From Gilliamella sp. Lep-s35 (GTDB taxonomy: Bacteria > Pseudomonadota > Gammaproteobacteria > Enterobacterales > Orbaceae): a DNA stretch of 64,000 nt. The stretch lies in NCBI RefSeq assembly GCF_009795845.1, contig NZ_WTEX01000005.1, positions 62,001 to 126,000 on the forward strand, read 5' to 3'. Shown here piece after piece: positions 56,197 to 64,000 of this stretch; the stretch's first letter is position 1, and every line of letters begins with the position of its first letter. Position numbers and translations under genes: made by a program. The notes below the pieces were generated by a model. That model was given only the letters and a program-made list of their open reading frames with translations, ran no database searches and was not told the DNA's origin.

Positions 56197-56973
56197 ATGT
56201 TTTCTCCTGAAATTTTATTAACGTTAAATATACATCAGCAGTTATTTACTGATCCAAGGCGCATTGCATTGTTAAAAGCAATTGAGCAAACAGGCTCATT
56301 AACTCAGGCTGCTAAGCAAGTGGGTATTAGCTATAAAACGGCCTGGGATGCTACTAATGAAATTAACCAACTAGCACCGAAACCTTTTTTAATTACTGAA
56401 ATTGGCGGTAAAAAAGGAGGAGGGACTAAGTTAAGTCATTACGCCGTTAGATTTATACAACTTTATGAGCTATTAACTCAGTTACAGCAACATGCTTTTA
56501 ATATTCTTAGGGATGATAAAGTACCATTAGACGATATATTAAAAGCAACAGCTAAATTATCATTGCAAACTAGTGCTCGTAATCAATTATATGGTAGCGT
56601 AAAACAAATAGAAACCAATGGTGTTGCAGGCTTTGTAACGGTTCAACTAGATGATAATCAAACGCAATTAAAGGTCTATATTACTCAACCAAGCGTGCAA
56701 CGATTAAAATTAAGCCCAGATAAAACGGTTATTTTATTAATTAAAGCGCCATTGATTGAATTAAATGATACCCATGAAAATCGTTTATTGATGAAAGTTG
56801 AAAATATAACAACTGATGGTGATTGGAGTGACATTACCTTTTCATTACCTTCTGGAATTATGATTTATGCCAGCAGAGAAACTCGTGAAATTGAACAATA
56901 CGCATTAACCGAAGGTAAGCAAATTACACTTTCCATTGATCCGCAAAATATTATTATCGCTACTTTAGTTTAG
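56197..56973 (+). CDS. modE: Molybdate-responsive transcriptional regulator ModE
   Basis: Dimeric repressor of modABC that senses molybdate. The 258-residue protein has an N-terminal winged helix (RIALLKAIEQTGSLTQAAKQ, GISYKTAWDATNEIN, GGKKGGGTKL) at residues about 20-75 and two TOBE/Mop domains from about residue 125, beginning TSARNQLYGSVKQIE. It lacks nothing obvious compared with E. coli ModE (262). It is divergent from modA, with the proposed ModE box in between, and 23 bp ahead of modF. Confidence 0.95.
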   Translation: MFSPEILLTLNIHQQLFTDPRRIALLKAIEQTGSLTQAAKQVGISYKTAWDATNEINQLAPKPFLITEIGGKKGGGTKLSHYAVRFIQLYELLTQLQQHAFNILRDDKVPLDDILKATAKLSLQTSARNQLYGSVKQIETNGVAGFVTVQLDDNQTQLKVYITQPSVQRLKLSPDKTVILLIKAPLIELNDTHENRLLMKVENITTDGDWSDITFSLPSGIMIYASRETREIEQYALTEGKQITLSIDPQNIIIATLV

Positions 56974-56996
56974 TATTTTATTAAGACGAGGTATTC

Positions 56997-58460
56997 ATGT
57001 TACAAATAGAAAATGCGGTTTATAAAATCAGTGACTATAAGGTTTTTAGTATTGAAAAACTAGAAGTTTATCAAGGTGGCAATTTAGCGTGCATTGGTCG
57101 CAATGGTAGCGGTAAATCTATGTTAGTTAAAGCATTATCTGGCGAGCTCACACTATTGTCAGGTAGGGTAGACAATCAATTTAAATCAACCGCTTATATT
57201 TCATTTGAGCAGTTACAGAAACTGATTGATGATGAGTGGAAGCGAAATAATACTGATATGCTAAGTGAAAGCGAAAATGATATAGGATTAACCACTGAGC
57301 AAATCATTCAAGAAAATAACGTTAATTCAGCACGCTGCTTACAGTTAGCAAACCAATTTGGTATCGGCCATTTATTAACTAGACGATTTAAATACCTTTC
57401 AACAGGCGAAACACGCAAAACATTAATCTGCCGAGTTTTGATGCAACAACCCGATTTGCTAATATTAGATGACCCCTTTGATGGCTTAGATGTTGCATCG
57501 CGTGAAAATTTAGCCGAAGTTCTTGCTGATCTTGCTAAGCAAGATATCACGGTTATTCTTGTTTTAAATCGCTTTAATGAAATTCCTAGCTTTATCAAAA
57601 ATATTGGTATATTAGCGGATTGCCAACTATTGAAAATTGATACAAAAGACACAATATTGAATGATGTAACAGTCAAGCAATTGGTCAATTTGGAAAATAT
57701 ACCCAATACACCATTACCTGAAGCCGACGAACCACCAATTCAATTAACTGATGAATTAGATCGTATCATATTAAATAATGGTTATGTTCATTACGATGAT
57801 AAACCCATTATTAATGGATTAACTTGGCGAGTCAAAGCCAAGCAAAATTGGCAAATTGTTGGGCCTAATGGTGCAGGTAAATCGACGTTATTAAGTTTAA
57901 TAACAGGTGATCATCCGCAAGGATATTGCAATGATCTTATTTTATTTGGTCGTAAACGTGGATCAGGTGAAACAATTTGGGATATTAAACGCCATATTGG
58001 TTATGTTAGTAGTAGTTTACATTTAGATTATCGCGTTAATGCGAGCGTTAAAACCGTGTTATTGTCTGGTTATTTTGATTCGATTGGTGTATATCAAGCC
58101 ACCAGCGATAAACAAACTAAATTAGCTGATGAATGGTTAAAGTTGTTAGGTTTACAAGCACAAACAGATAAACCTTTTCAATCACTTTCTTGGGGGCAAC
58201 AACGTTTAGTATTGATAGCTAGGGCTTTGGTTAAACATCCAACATTGCTAATATTAGATGAACCTTTACAAGGGCTCGATCATCTTAATCGGGAATTAGT
58301 CAAACGCTGGATAGATCGTTTAATTAGTGAAGGACATACTCAGTTACTCTTTGTGTCTCATCACGCAGAAGATGCGCCAAAATGCATCACTCATCGATTA
58401 ACTTTCGTTCGTGAATTTGATGAAAGCTATCAATATCAATTTGAACAGCTAAACAAATAG
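56997..58460 (+). CDS. modF: ModF, tandem ABC ATPase of the molybdate region
   Basis: A 487-residue cytoplasmic protein with two ABC ATPase domains and no membrane span. The first has IGRNGSGKSMLVKAL, LSTGETRKTLICRVL and LLILDDPFDGLD; the second has VGPNGAGKSTLLSLI, LSWGQQRLVLIARAL and LLILDEPLQGLD. It matches E. coli ModF (490), known to be linked with molybdate transport genes; its exact role is unsettled. It probably shares an operon with modE. Confidence 0.93.
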   Translation: MLQIENAVYKISDYKVFSIEKLEVYQGGNLACIGRNGSGKSMLVKALSGELTLLSGRVDNQFKSTAYISFEQLQKLIDDEWKRNNTDMLSESENDIGLTTEQIIQENNVNSARCLQLANQFGIGHLLTRRFKYLSTGETRKTLICRVLMQQPDLLILDDPFDGLDVASRENLAEVLADLAKQDITVILVLNRFNEIPSFIKNIGILADCQLLKIDTKDTILNDVTVKQLVNLENIPNTPLPEADEPPIQLTDELDRIILNNGYVHYDDKPIINGLTWRVKAKQNWQIVGPNGAGKSTLLSLITGDHPQGYCNDLILFGRKRGSGETIWDIKRHIGYVSSSLHLDYRVNASVKTVLLSGYFDSIGVYQATSDKQTKLADEWLKLLGLQAQTDKPFQSLSWGQQRLVLIARALVKHPTLLILDEPLQGLDHLNRELVKRWIDRLISEGHTQLLFVSHHAEDAPKCITHRLTFVREFDESYQYQFEQLNK

Positions 58461-58850
58461 ATTAATTAAACCTATTAAAAGAAGTTTAAAAATAGGAAAA
58501 ACCATCCAAAATAAAAGTTTTTTTTGGGTAAAAATTGTCTTGATAATAGAAAAAAGCCTATAAAGGCTATACTTATGAAGTTATCCCCGTTGCCTGTGGA
58601 TAACTCTGTTAATAGTTTATTGAAAAAAACGCTAACCTCAGTAACTATCAGGCTTTTTCTTGATTTGATTGTAAGTTAGTCGTTAAATAAATTTTTGTTT
58701 ATTATCAACATGTTATTATAAATCAAGCCATAGATAAATTGTTTTTTTTATAAATAAAAAAGCAATTTGAATAAAAAATATAAAATATTAAAAGGTCAAG
58801 TCCTTTTGGGGATAATTTTTATTAATAGGTAAAATATTGGTTGCGATGTG
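58461..58850. other. uvrB upstream region
   Basis: About 390 bp without a gene. It contains a perfect DnaA box (58595-58603), a second degenerate TTATCCCC just before it and a small AGCC-TATAAA-GGCT hairpin near 58555. I did not find a LexA box (CTG-N10-CAG) close to uvrB. Confidence 0.45.
58595..58603 (-). promoter_or_regulatory. DnaA box upstream of uvrB
   Basis: TGTGGATAA is a perfect DnaA box on the minus strand (TTATCCACA). A single box about 250 bp before uvrB, with a TTATCCCC half-match beside it, could let DnaA influence uvrB transcription. It could also occur by chance in AT-rich DNA. Confidence 0.5.
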
Positions 58851-60854
58851 ATGAAAAAATTTAAATTATATTCTGAATTCAAGCCTGCTGGTGATCAGCC
58901 TGAAGCAATAAGAAAAATTAATCAAAATCTGCAAGACGGGATTGCACACCAAACGTTATTGGGTGTAACAGGATCTGGTAAAACCTTTACCATGGCCAAT
59001 GTCATTGCTGCGCATAATCGCCCAACAATTATTTTAGCGCCCAACAAAACATTGGCCGCTCAGTTATATGGCGAAATGAAAGCCTTTTTCCCTGAAAATG
59101 CGGTTGAATACTTCGTATCTTATTACGATTACTATCAACCCGAATCTTATGTCCCTTCAACCGATACATTTATTGAAAAAGATGCATCAATCAATGAACA
59201 TATAGAGCAGATGCGTCTTTCAGCCACTAAATCGCTATTAGAACGACGTGATGTTGTCATCGTTGCTTCGGTATCAGCAATTTATGGTTTAGGCGCGCCA
59301 GAAACCTATATGTCGATGATATTGCATTTAACGAAAGGCACCATAACCGATCAACGTTCAATTTTGACTCGTTTGGCCGAATTGCAATACACTCGTAACG
59401 AAATAGGCTTTAGTCGTGGTACATTTCGCGTTAGAGGTGATGTGATTGACATCTTCCCTGCCGATTCAGATGAGCTTGCAGTGCGTGTAGAGTTATTTGA
59501 TGATGAAGTGGACCGAATTGTTATGTTCGATCCGCTCACAGGCAATAGCATAAATGAAGTATCACGAATAACTATTTATCCAAAAACACACTATGTCACT
59601 CCAAGAAATATAATGGAAAACGCTATTACCCAAATAAAGCAGGAACTTAAAGAGCGTCAAAAAGTATTGTTAGACAACAATCGTTTGTTAGAAGAACAGC
59701 GCTTAACTCAACGAACACTATTTGATATCGAAATGATGACTGAGCTAGGTTACTGCTCAGGAATCGAAAACTATTCACGCTTTTTAGCGCAGCGAAATCC
59801 AGGTGATCCGCCTGCAACCTTATTTGATTATTTACCGGCTGATGGATTATTATTCATTGACGAATCGCATGTGGCAATTCCGCAACTTGGCGCAATGTAT
59901 AACGGTGATCGTTCACGCAAACTTAATCTTGTTGAATATGGCTTTCGTTTACCATCAGCACTAGACAATCGACCGTTAAAATTTGCTGAATTTGAAAACA
60001 TTATGCCACAAACTATTTATGTGTCAGCAACACCTGCCAAATACGAAATTGAAAAATCAGGTGGTGAAATTATAGATCAAGTGGTTAGACCAACAGGGCT
60101 ATTAGATCCCATTATTGAAGTACGACCAGTTGCAACTCAGGTTGATGATTTGTTATCTGAAATCAAAATTCGCATTAATAATGATGAGCGTGTTTTAGTA
60201 ACTACATTAACTAAACGGATGGCAGAAAACTTAACAGATTATTTGTCAGAACATAATGTCAATATCAAATATTTGCATTCAGATATTAATACGGTTGAAC
60301 GAATGGAAATTATTCGAGATTTACGTTTAGGTAAAGTTGATGTACTAGTAGGGATTAACTTATTGCGAGAAGGCCTTGATATACCTGAAGTGTCGTTAGT
60401 TGCTATATTGGATGCTGATCGTGAAGGTTTTTTGCGTTCAGAAAGTGCACTTATTCAAACTGTCGGCCGTGCAGCTCGAAATGTGCATGGTAAAGCGATA
60501 TTATATGCCGACAAAATTACACCGGCTATGCAAAAAACGATTGATGAAACAGCTCGCCGTCGTCAAAAACAGGAAGATTTTAATACTGCACATGGCATTA
60601 CACCAAAATCAGTACGTAAAGAAATCAAAGACATACTAGAGGCAGGTTTAAGTACCAAAAAATCAACAGCCAAAGTACAAGCATTTGAACCAGGCAAACC
60701 GTATCAGTATGTCTCAGTTAAAGAGGTTCAGGCAAAAGTAAAAGAACTTGAAGCAATGATGTATGAAGCAGCTCAGAATCTTGAATTTGAAAAAGCAGGT
60801 GTACTACGTGATGAAATAAAAAAATTGCGTGCTGATTTTATTAAAGTGTCTTAA
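58851..60854 (+). CDS. uvrB: UvrABC excinuclease subunit B
   Basis: Damage-verifying helicase-like subunit of nucleotide excision repair. The 667-residue protein has Walker A GVTGSGKT (residues 38-45), the beta-hairpin [12 protein letters not shown] that clamps DNA, FIDESHV, and the late helicase motifs [13 protein letters not shown] and QTVGRAARN. The C-terminal UVR domain ([18 protein letters not shown]) binds UvrC. I chose the ATG at 58851; a GTG directly precedes it in frame. Length matches E. coli UvrB (673). Confidence 0.97.
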   Translation: MKKFKLYSEFKPAGDQPEAIRKINQNLQDGIAHQTLLGVTGSGKTFTMANVIAAHNRPTIILAPNKTLAAQLYGEMKAFFPENAVEYFVSYYDYYQPESYVPSTDTFIEKDASINEHIEQMRLSATKSLLERRDVVIVASVSAIYGLGAPETYMSMILHLTKGTITDQRSILTRLAELQYTRNEIGFSRGTFRVRGDVIDIFPADSDELAVRVELFDDEVDRIVMFDPLTGNSINEVSRITIYPKTHYVTPRNIMENAITQIKQELKERQKVLLDNNRLLEEQRLTQRTLFDIEMMTELGYCSGIENYSRFLAQRNPGDPPATLFDYLPADGLLFIDESHVAIPQLGAMYNGDRSRKLNLVEYGFRLPSALDNRPLKFAEFENIMPQTIYVSATPAKYEIEKSGGEIIDQVVRPTGLLDPIIEVRPVATQVDDLLSEIKIRINNDERVLVTTLTKRMAENLTDYLSEHNVNIKYLHSDINTVERMEIIRDLRLGKVDVLVGINLLREGLDIPEVSLVAILDADREGFLRSESALIQTVGRAARNVHGKAILYADKITPAMQKTIDETARRRQKQEDFNTAHGITPKSVRKEIKDILEAGLSTKKSTAKVQAFEPGKPYQYVSVKEVQAKVKELEAMMYEAAQNLEFEKAGVLRDEIKKLRADFIKVS

Positions 60855-60965
60855 TTAACCCCATCCCAAATTTTGTGTATTTATCCGATAAAAGGTGATG
60901 GTGAAGTCTGTCACCTAATTCTATCATAAATCGACTCATTGCTCTTTTCCAATTTTTAATCGGAA

Positions 60966-61229
60966 TTGTCCACTTCTTGGGCGAGAATCAATCCTAAACC
61001 TTGGTTACATAATTGGTTAAATGAACATGAGCGCTTTAAAAAACTTAACCGCTCAGGTAATCCTGAATTATATGATGATCCACAAACTCCAGAATTTGAA
61101 CGAATTAAAAAACTTGACCCTTATGCTAACTATTATTGCCGTACCCCCATTTTGCCCAATTGGGTTAAAATAATTGATGAGTGGGGATTTGTGCAAAAAA
61201 CCACAGAGCAAGAAGAAAACTCAAATTAA
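60966..61229 (+). CDS. Orphan small protein or decayed gene
   Basis: An 87-codon reading frame with amino-acid use like a real protein (RINPKPWLHNWLNEHERFKK, PELYDDPQTPEFERIKKLDP, NYYCRTPILPNWVKIIDEWG). The only possible start is a TTG at 60966, with no ribosome site, and a stop lies just upstream, so it may be the tail of a broken gene or a small gene with an unusual start. I recognise no family. It stands alone between uvrB and purM. Confidence 0.4.
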   Translation: MSTSWARINPKPWLHNWLNEHERFKKLNRSGNPELYDDPQTPEFERIKKLDPYANYYCRTPILPNWVKIIDEWGFVQKTTEQEENSN

Positions 61230-61317
61230 TAATACCAATAACTAAATGCGATTTATTAAATGGATCGTTTAGATGTTTGCTAAATGTTTTAGGCGGTGAT
61301 AACGATTTTGAAAGGTG

Positions 61318-61366
61318 CATATTATCCATCCAACTAATTCATTATATTAAATGGATGGATAATATG
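61318..61366. repeat. Perfect 15-bp inverted repeat before the purM stop
   Basis: CATATTATCCATCCA (61318-61332) and TGGATGGATAATATG (61352-61366) are exact complements around 19 bases. It lies 11 bp beyond the purM stop. No T-run follows on either strand, so it is not a classical terminator. Confidence 0.6.
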
Positions 61367-61376
61367 AAAACACAAA

Positions 61377-62414
61377 TTATTTTATCACAACACGCTCGCT
61401 TGATGTGGTGTGCTTTATTTCACCTAATAACCATGCCTTTTCACCATGATTATTTAGTAAAGTAATTGCTTTATCAGCTAACTGTTTTGGTAAAGCAATA
61501 ATTAAGCCAACACCACAGTTAAAAGTTCGATACATTTCGTGACGGCTGACATTACCTGCGTTTTGTAACCAATTAAATATTTCAGGCCATTGCCAGCTTG
61601 CTTCATTAATTATGGCTTGTGTATTATCAGGTAATACGCGAGGGATGTTTTCCCAAAATCCACCGCCAGTAATATGGGCAATGGCGTGGACGTCAACTTG
61701 AGCGATAAGGTCAAGAACAGATTTAACGTAGATCTTAGTTGGTGCAAGTAAATGATCAGCAAGTGGTTTGCCATTTAACTGTTCTGTAGCAGGGTTTACG
61801 CCACTGACTTCAATAATTTTACGCACTAATGAATAACCATTAGAATGAGCACCGCTTGATGCTAATGCAATTAATGCATCACCGTCTTGTACTTTGCTAC
61901 CGTCGATCATGGCTGATTTTTCAACAACACCAACGCAAAATCCTGCTAAATCATAGTCATTACCATGATACATACCTGGCATTTCGGCCGTTTCACCACC
62001 TACTAAAGCACAACCTGATTGCTTACAACCCTCTGCAATGCCTGTAACTACAGTAGCTGCTACATCAACATTCAGTTTTCCTGTAGCATAGTAATCAAGG
62101 AAAAATAAAGGCTCAGCACCTTGCACAATTAGATCGTTAACACACATTGCGACTAAATCGATGCCAATTGATTCGTGACGATTTAAATCCATTGCTAGAC
62201 GTAATTTAGTCCCGACACCATCGGTGCCTGATACTAAAATAGGTTCTTTATATTTTTGTGGAATAGCACACAGTGCGCCAAAGCCACCCAGTCCACCCAT
62301 AACCTCAGGTCGTTTGGTTTCTTTAACAACAGATTTAATACGATTAACAAGTTCATTGCCAGCATCAATATCGACACCAGCATCTTTATAACTAAGAGAA
62401 TTGTTGTTTGACAC
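61377..62414 (-). CDS. purM: Phosphoribosylformylglycinamidine cyclo-ligase (AIR synthetase)
   Basis: Closes the imidazole ring in purine synthesis, using ATP. The 345-residue protein has [17 protein letters not shown], the conserved start, [16 protein letters not shown] (ATP site), [14 protein letters not shown] and [13 protein letters not shown]. The length is the same as E. coli PurM (345). purN, its usual partner in E. coli, is not next to it. The region just downstream holds an unexplained inverted repeat. Confidence 0.97.
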   Translation of the reverse strand: MSNNNSLSYKDAGVDIDAGNELVNRIKSVVKETKRPEVMGGLGGFGALCAIPQKYKEPILVSGTDGVGTKLRLAMDLNRHESIGIDLVAMCVNDLIVQGAEPLFFLDYYATGKLNVDVAATVVTGIAEGCKQSGCALVGGETAEMPGMYHGNDYDLAGFCVGVVEKSAMIDGSKVQDGDALIALASSGAHSNGYSLVRKIIEVSGVNPATEQLNGKPLADHLLAPTKIYVKSVLDLIAQVDVHAIAHITGGGFWENIPRVLPDNTQAIINEASWQWPEIFNWLQNAGNVSRHEMYRTFNCGVGLIIALPKQLADKAITLLNNHGEKAWLLGEIKHTTSSERVVIK

Positions 62415-62512
62415 GGTAAGTAGTCCTTACAATAAAAAGTTGTTACTATTTTAGCAAGGATGAAATTTAATGGCGATTAATTATTGACAAAATAATTAAT
62501 TAAATAAAATTA

Positions 62513-62923
62513 CTAATTATTTTCAAACCAACTTTCCAAAATAATAATGGCAGAAGTTGCATCAACATGACCTTTTTCAAGTGCTCGATAACCTCGTGAA
62601 GCAAAAATATGTGATTTTGCTTCAACGGTCGATAACCGCTCATCTTGCAAATGTACTTGATAACCAAATCTGCCATGCAAACGATTAGCAAATTTACGAG
62701 CTCGGGCTGTTAATGATTGCTCGGTGCCATCCATATTTAGGGGAAGCCCAACGACTAAAAAATCAGGTTTCCACTCATTTAATACCTTTTCGATAGCTTG
62801 CCAGTTAGGAATACCATCGCGCGCTTTAAATGAGCATAAAGGATTGGCTGTTTTGGTAATATCTTGACCAATCGCTGCACCAATACTTGCTGTACCAAAA
62901 TCAAATGCAATAATTGTAGCCAT
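62513..62923 (-). CDS. yqgF: Putative pre-16S rRNA nuclease YqgF (RuvX)
   Basis: RNase H-like protein thought to finish the 5' end of 16S rRNA. The 136-residue protein starts [17 protein letters not shown] with the first catalytic Asp, and has [29 protein letters not shown] and a C-terminal [13 protein letters not shown] with another acidic residue. Length fits E. coli YqgF (138). It starts three bases after yqgE stops, the usual yqgE-yqgF pair. Confidence 0.95.
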   Translation of the reverse strand: MATIIAFDFGTASIGAAIGQDITKTANPLCSFKARDGIPNWQAIEKVLNEWKPDFLVVGLPLNMDGTEQSLTARARKFANRLHGRFGYQVHLQDERLSTVEAKSHIFASRGYRALEKGHVDATSAIIILESWFENN

Positions 62924-62926
62924 CGA

Positions 62927-63484
62927 TTATGCATTACCCATTTGGTGTGAAATAGTTTTGATATTGATACCAAGTGATTCGGCCGCTTTTTGCCAACGCT
63001 CATCAATGGCCTCTTCATAAATAATTTTCGGCACAGCATGGGTAACTAGCCAATCATTACGGGCAATTTCACTTTCAAGTTGCAATGATTGCCAGCTTGA
63101 ATAACCTAAAGATAAGAAGATATTTTTGGGTTGCTCTGGGGAGCCAATTGATTTGAGTGCATCGAGCGATGTGGTGATCATTACATCATCAGAAATCTGA
63201 ATACTAGAAGCAAATCCTTGTTGAGGCGTGTGTAGAATAAACCCTTGCTCTTCAGCAAGTGGACCGCCACAAAATACGGGATGCTCTAATTCAGCGCAAC
63301 TTTTTGGTGAAGTAATTTCTAACCGTGTAAGAACGGTTGCAACATTAAGATCAACAATCGGTTTATTAATCATAATGCCCATGGCACCATCACGATTGTG
63401 TTCACAAATATAAATAACTGAACGACTAAAGAAGGAGTCATCCAATGTTGGCATAGCAATAATAAAATGATCTTTTAAATTCAT
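62927..63484 (-). CDS. yqgE: YqgE/AlgH family protein
   Basis: A 185-residue protein of the UPF0301 (YqgE/AlgH) family, function not established. It shows FIIAMPTLDDSFFSRSVIYI, GAMGIMINKP, VFCGGPLAEEQGFILH and LGYSSWQSLQLESEIARNDW, all family motifs, at the usual length (187 in E. coli). It precedes yqgF. Confidence 0.94.
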   Translation of the reverse strand: MNLKDHFIIAMPTLDDSFFSRSVIYICEHNRDGAMGIMINKPIVDLNVATVLTRLEITSPKSCAELEHPVFCGGPLAEEQGFILHTPQQGFASSIQISDDVMITTSLDALKSIGSPEQPKNIFLSLGYSSWQSLQLESEIARNDWLVTHAVPKIIYEEAIDERWQKAAESLGINIKTISHQMGNA

Positions 63485-63505
63485 AAGCTCACGTTTAGGT
63501 AATTT

Positions 63506-63958
63506 TTATAATGCACATTTGCCAATTTTAACATTATGCTCAATATGACAGCGCATTAATAATTCTGGTTCGTTGGTTTCTTCATTGATCGATTCTGAAA
63601 CAATCTCAAAATTTTGAGAAAGATAAAAATCAATGGCCGTAACATTTTTTTTATAAACATGTACTAACAGTTCATTATGGCGCTGTTTTGCTTTATTGAC
63701 TAATGCTTTACCGATGCCTTGGTGACGATAATTTTGATCAACAAACAGCCCAGAAATATAGTTTTCAGTTAAACCAATAAAACCTTTAATACCGTTAAGA
63801 TCTTGTACATATAATCTAGACATTGGAATTAGCATTTTTACTAAATCATAATTTTGTTTAAAAAATTCAGGGTTAATAAAATCATGCGCTTGCAAATTAC
63901 CTTGCAACCATATTTCCATTACGCTGTCTAAATCCTCAAGTTTATATTCTCTAATCAT
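63506..63958 (-). CDS. GNAT N-acetyltransferase, YiaC-like
   Basis: A 150-residue acetyltransferase with the acetyl-CoA loop YRHQGIGKALV in the middle (residues about 77-87), and VHVYKKNVTAIDFYLSQNFE, the last two strands of the GNAT fold. The start MIREYKLEDLDSVMEIWLQ resembles E. coli YiaC (MIREAQRSELPAILELWLE), which acetylates lysines in proteins. Substrate here is unproven. It is followed by yqgE after 21 bp on the same strand, so it may share a transcript. Confidence 0.82.
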   Translation of the reverse strand: MIREYKLEDLDSVMEIWLQGNLQAHDFINPEFFKQNYDLVKMLIPMSRLYVQDLNGIKGFIGLTENYISGLFVDQNYRHQGIGKALVNKAKQRHNELLVHVYKKNVTAIDFYLSQNFEIVSESINEETNEPELLMRCHIEHNVKIGKCAL

Positions 63959-64000
63959 GATTTAACTCTTCTTATTTAATCGATGTTCGATTGCATTCAT

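Noticed and set aside
61181-61465. 94-codon plus-strand frame overlapping the orphan gene and purM
   Set aside because: Crosses the palindrome and the purM 3' end in antisense, with no recognisable domain.

Overview
The window is an AT-rich chromosomal segment of a gammaproteobacterium. Its housekeeping genes look like those of Enterobacterales and Pasteurellales (aroA-cmk-rpsA-ihfB, rpsF-priB-rpsR-rplI, lpoB-nagZ, yoaA-tsaB, modABC/modE/modF, yqgE-yqgF). The base composition, the short TyrR and the gene content suggest the Orbaceae (Gilliamella-like gut symbionts of bees). That placement is inference; no 16S or marker search was possible. No tRNA or rRNA gene, CRISPR array, intact insertion sequence or prophage was seen.

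Layout: 1-5.7 kb holds the 3' end of ptrA, an XRE-type regulator with its own promoter/operator palindromes, then aroA-cmk-rpsA-ihfB. At 6-10 kb is a sugar module: a GntR/UTRA repressor divergent from a GH4 6-phospho-alpha-glucosidase and a PTS EIICB permease, with a near-perfect CRP site and an 11-bp inverted repeat in the shared promoter region. At 10.6-16.4 kb are marC and, on the minus strand, comEC-lpxK-ycaR-kdsB-DUF2461, with msbA missing from its usual place beside lpxK. At 16.6-23.5 kb come ggt, the rpsF operon with an S6:S18-type leader, hinT-lpoB-nagZ and a short TyrR.

23.5-46.4 kb is an accessory surface-glycan locus: dTDP-rhamnose synthesis (rmlBACD), UDP-glucuronate and UDP-xylose synthesis (ugd, UXS-type decarboxylase), ten glycosyltransferases or glycosyltransferase-like proteins (GT2, GT8, GT9, GT10 and one unclassified), and two tandem MsbA-type ABC exporters. 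Several modules occur as diverged pairs. No Wzx, Wzy, Wzm/Wzt, initiating transferase or ligase is visible, so it reads more like a lipooligosaccharide or core-extension locus than a complete Wzy-type O-antigen cluster. IS3 and IS481 debris lies inside it.

46.8-64 kb returns to conserved genes: yoaA-tsaB, grxA, a decayed IS481-family element, yggN, folD-ppiB-lpxH, a molybdate region (modABC divergent from modE-modF with a ModE-box-like site between), uvrB, purM, yqgE-yqgF and a YiaC-like acetyltransferase.

I found no clearly undescribed system. The best candidates for follow-up are the glycan locus with its relocated, duplicated MsbA, the coiled-coil glycan protein at 36 kb, the TyrR with altered ATPase motifs and the ModC without its molybdate-sensing domain.
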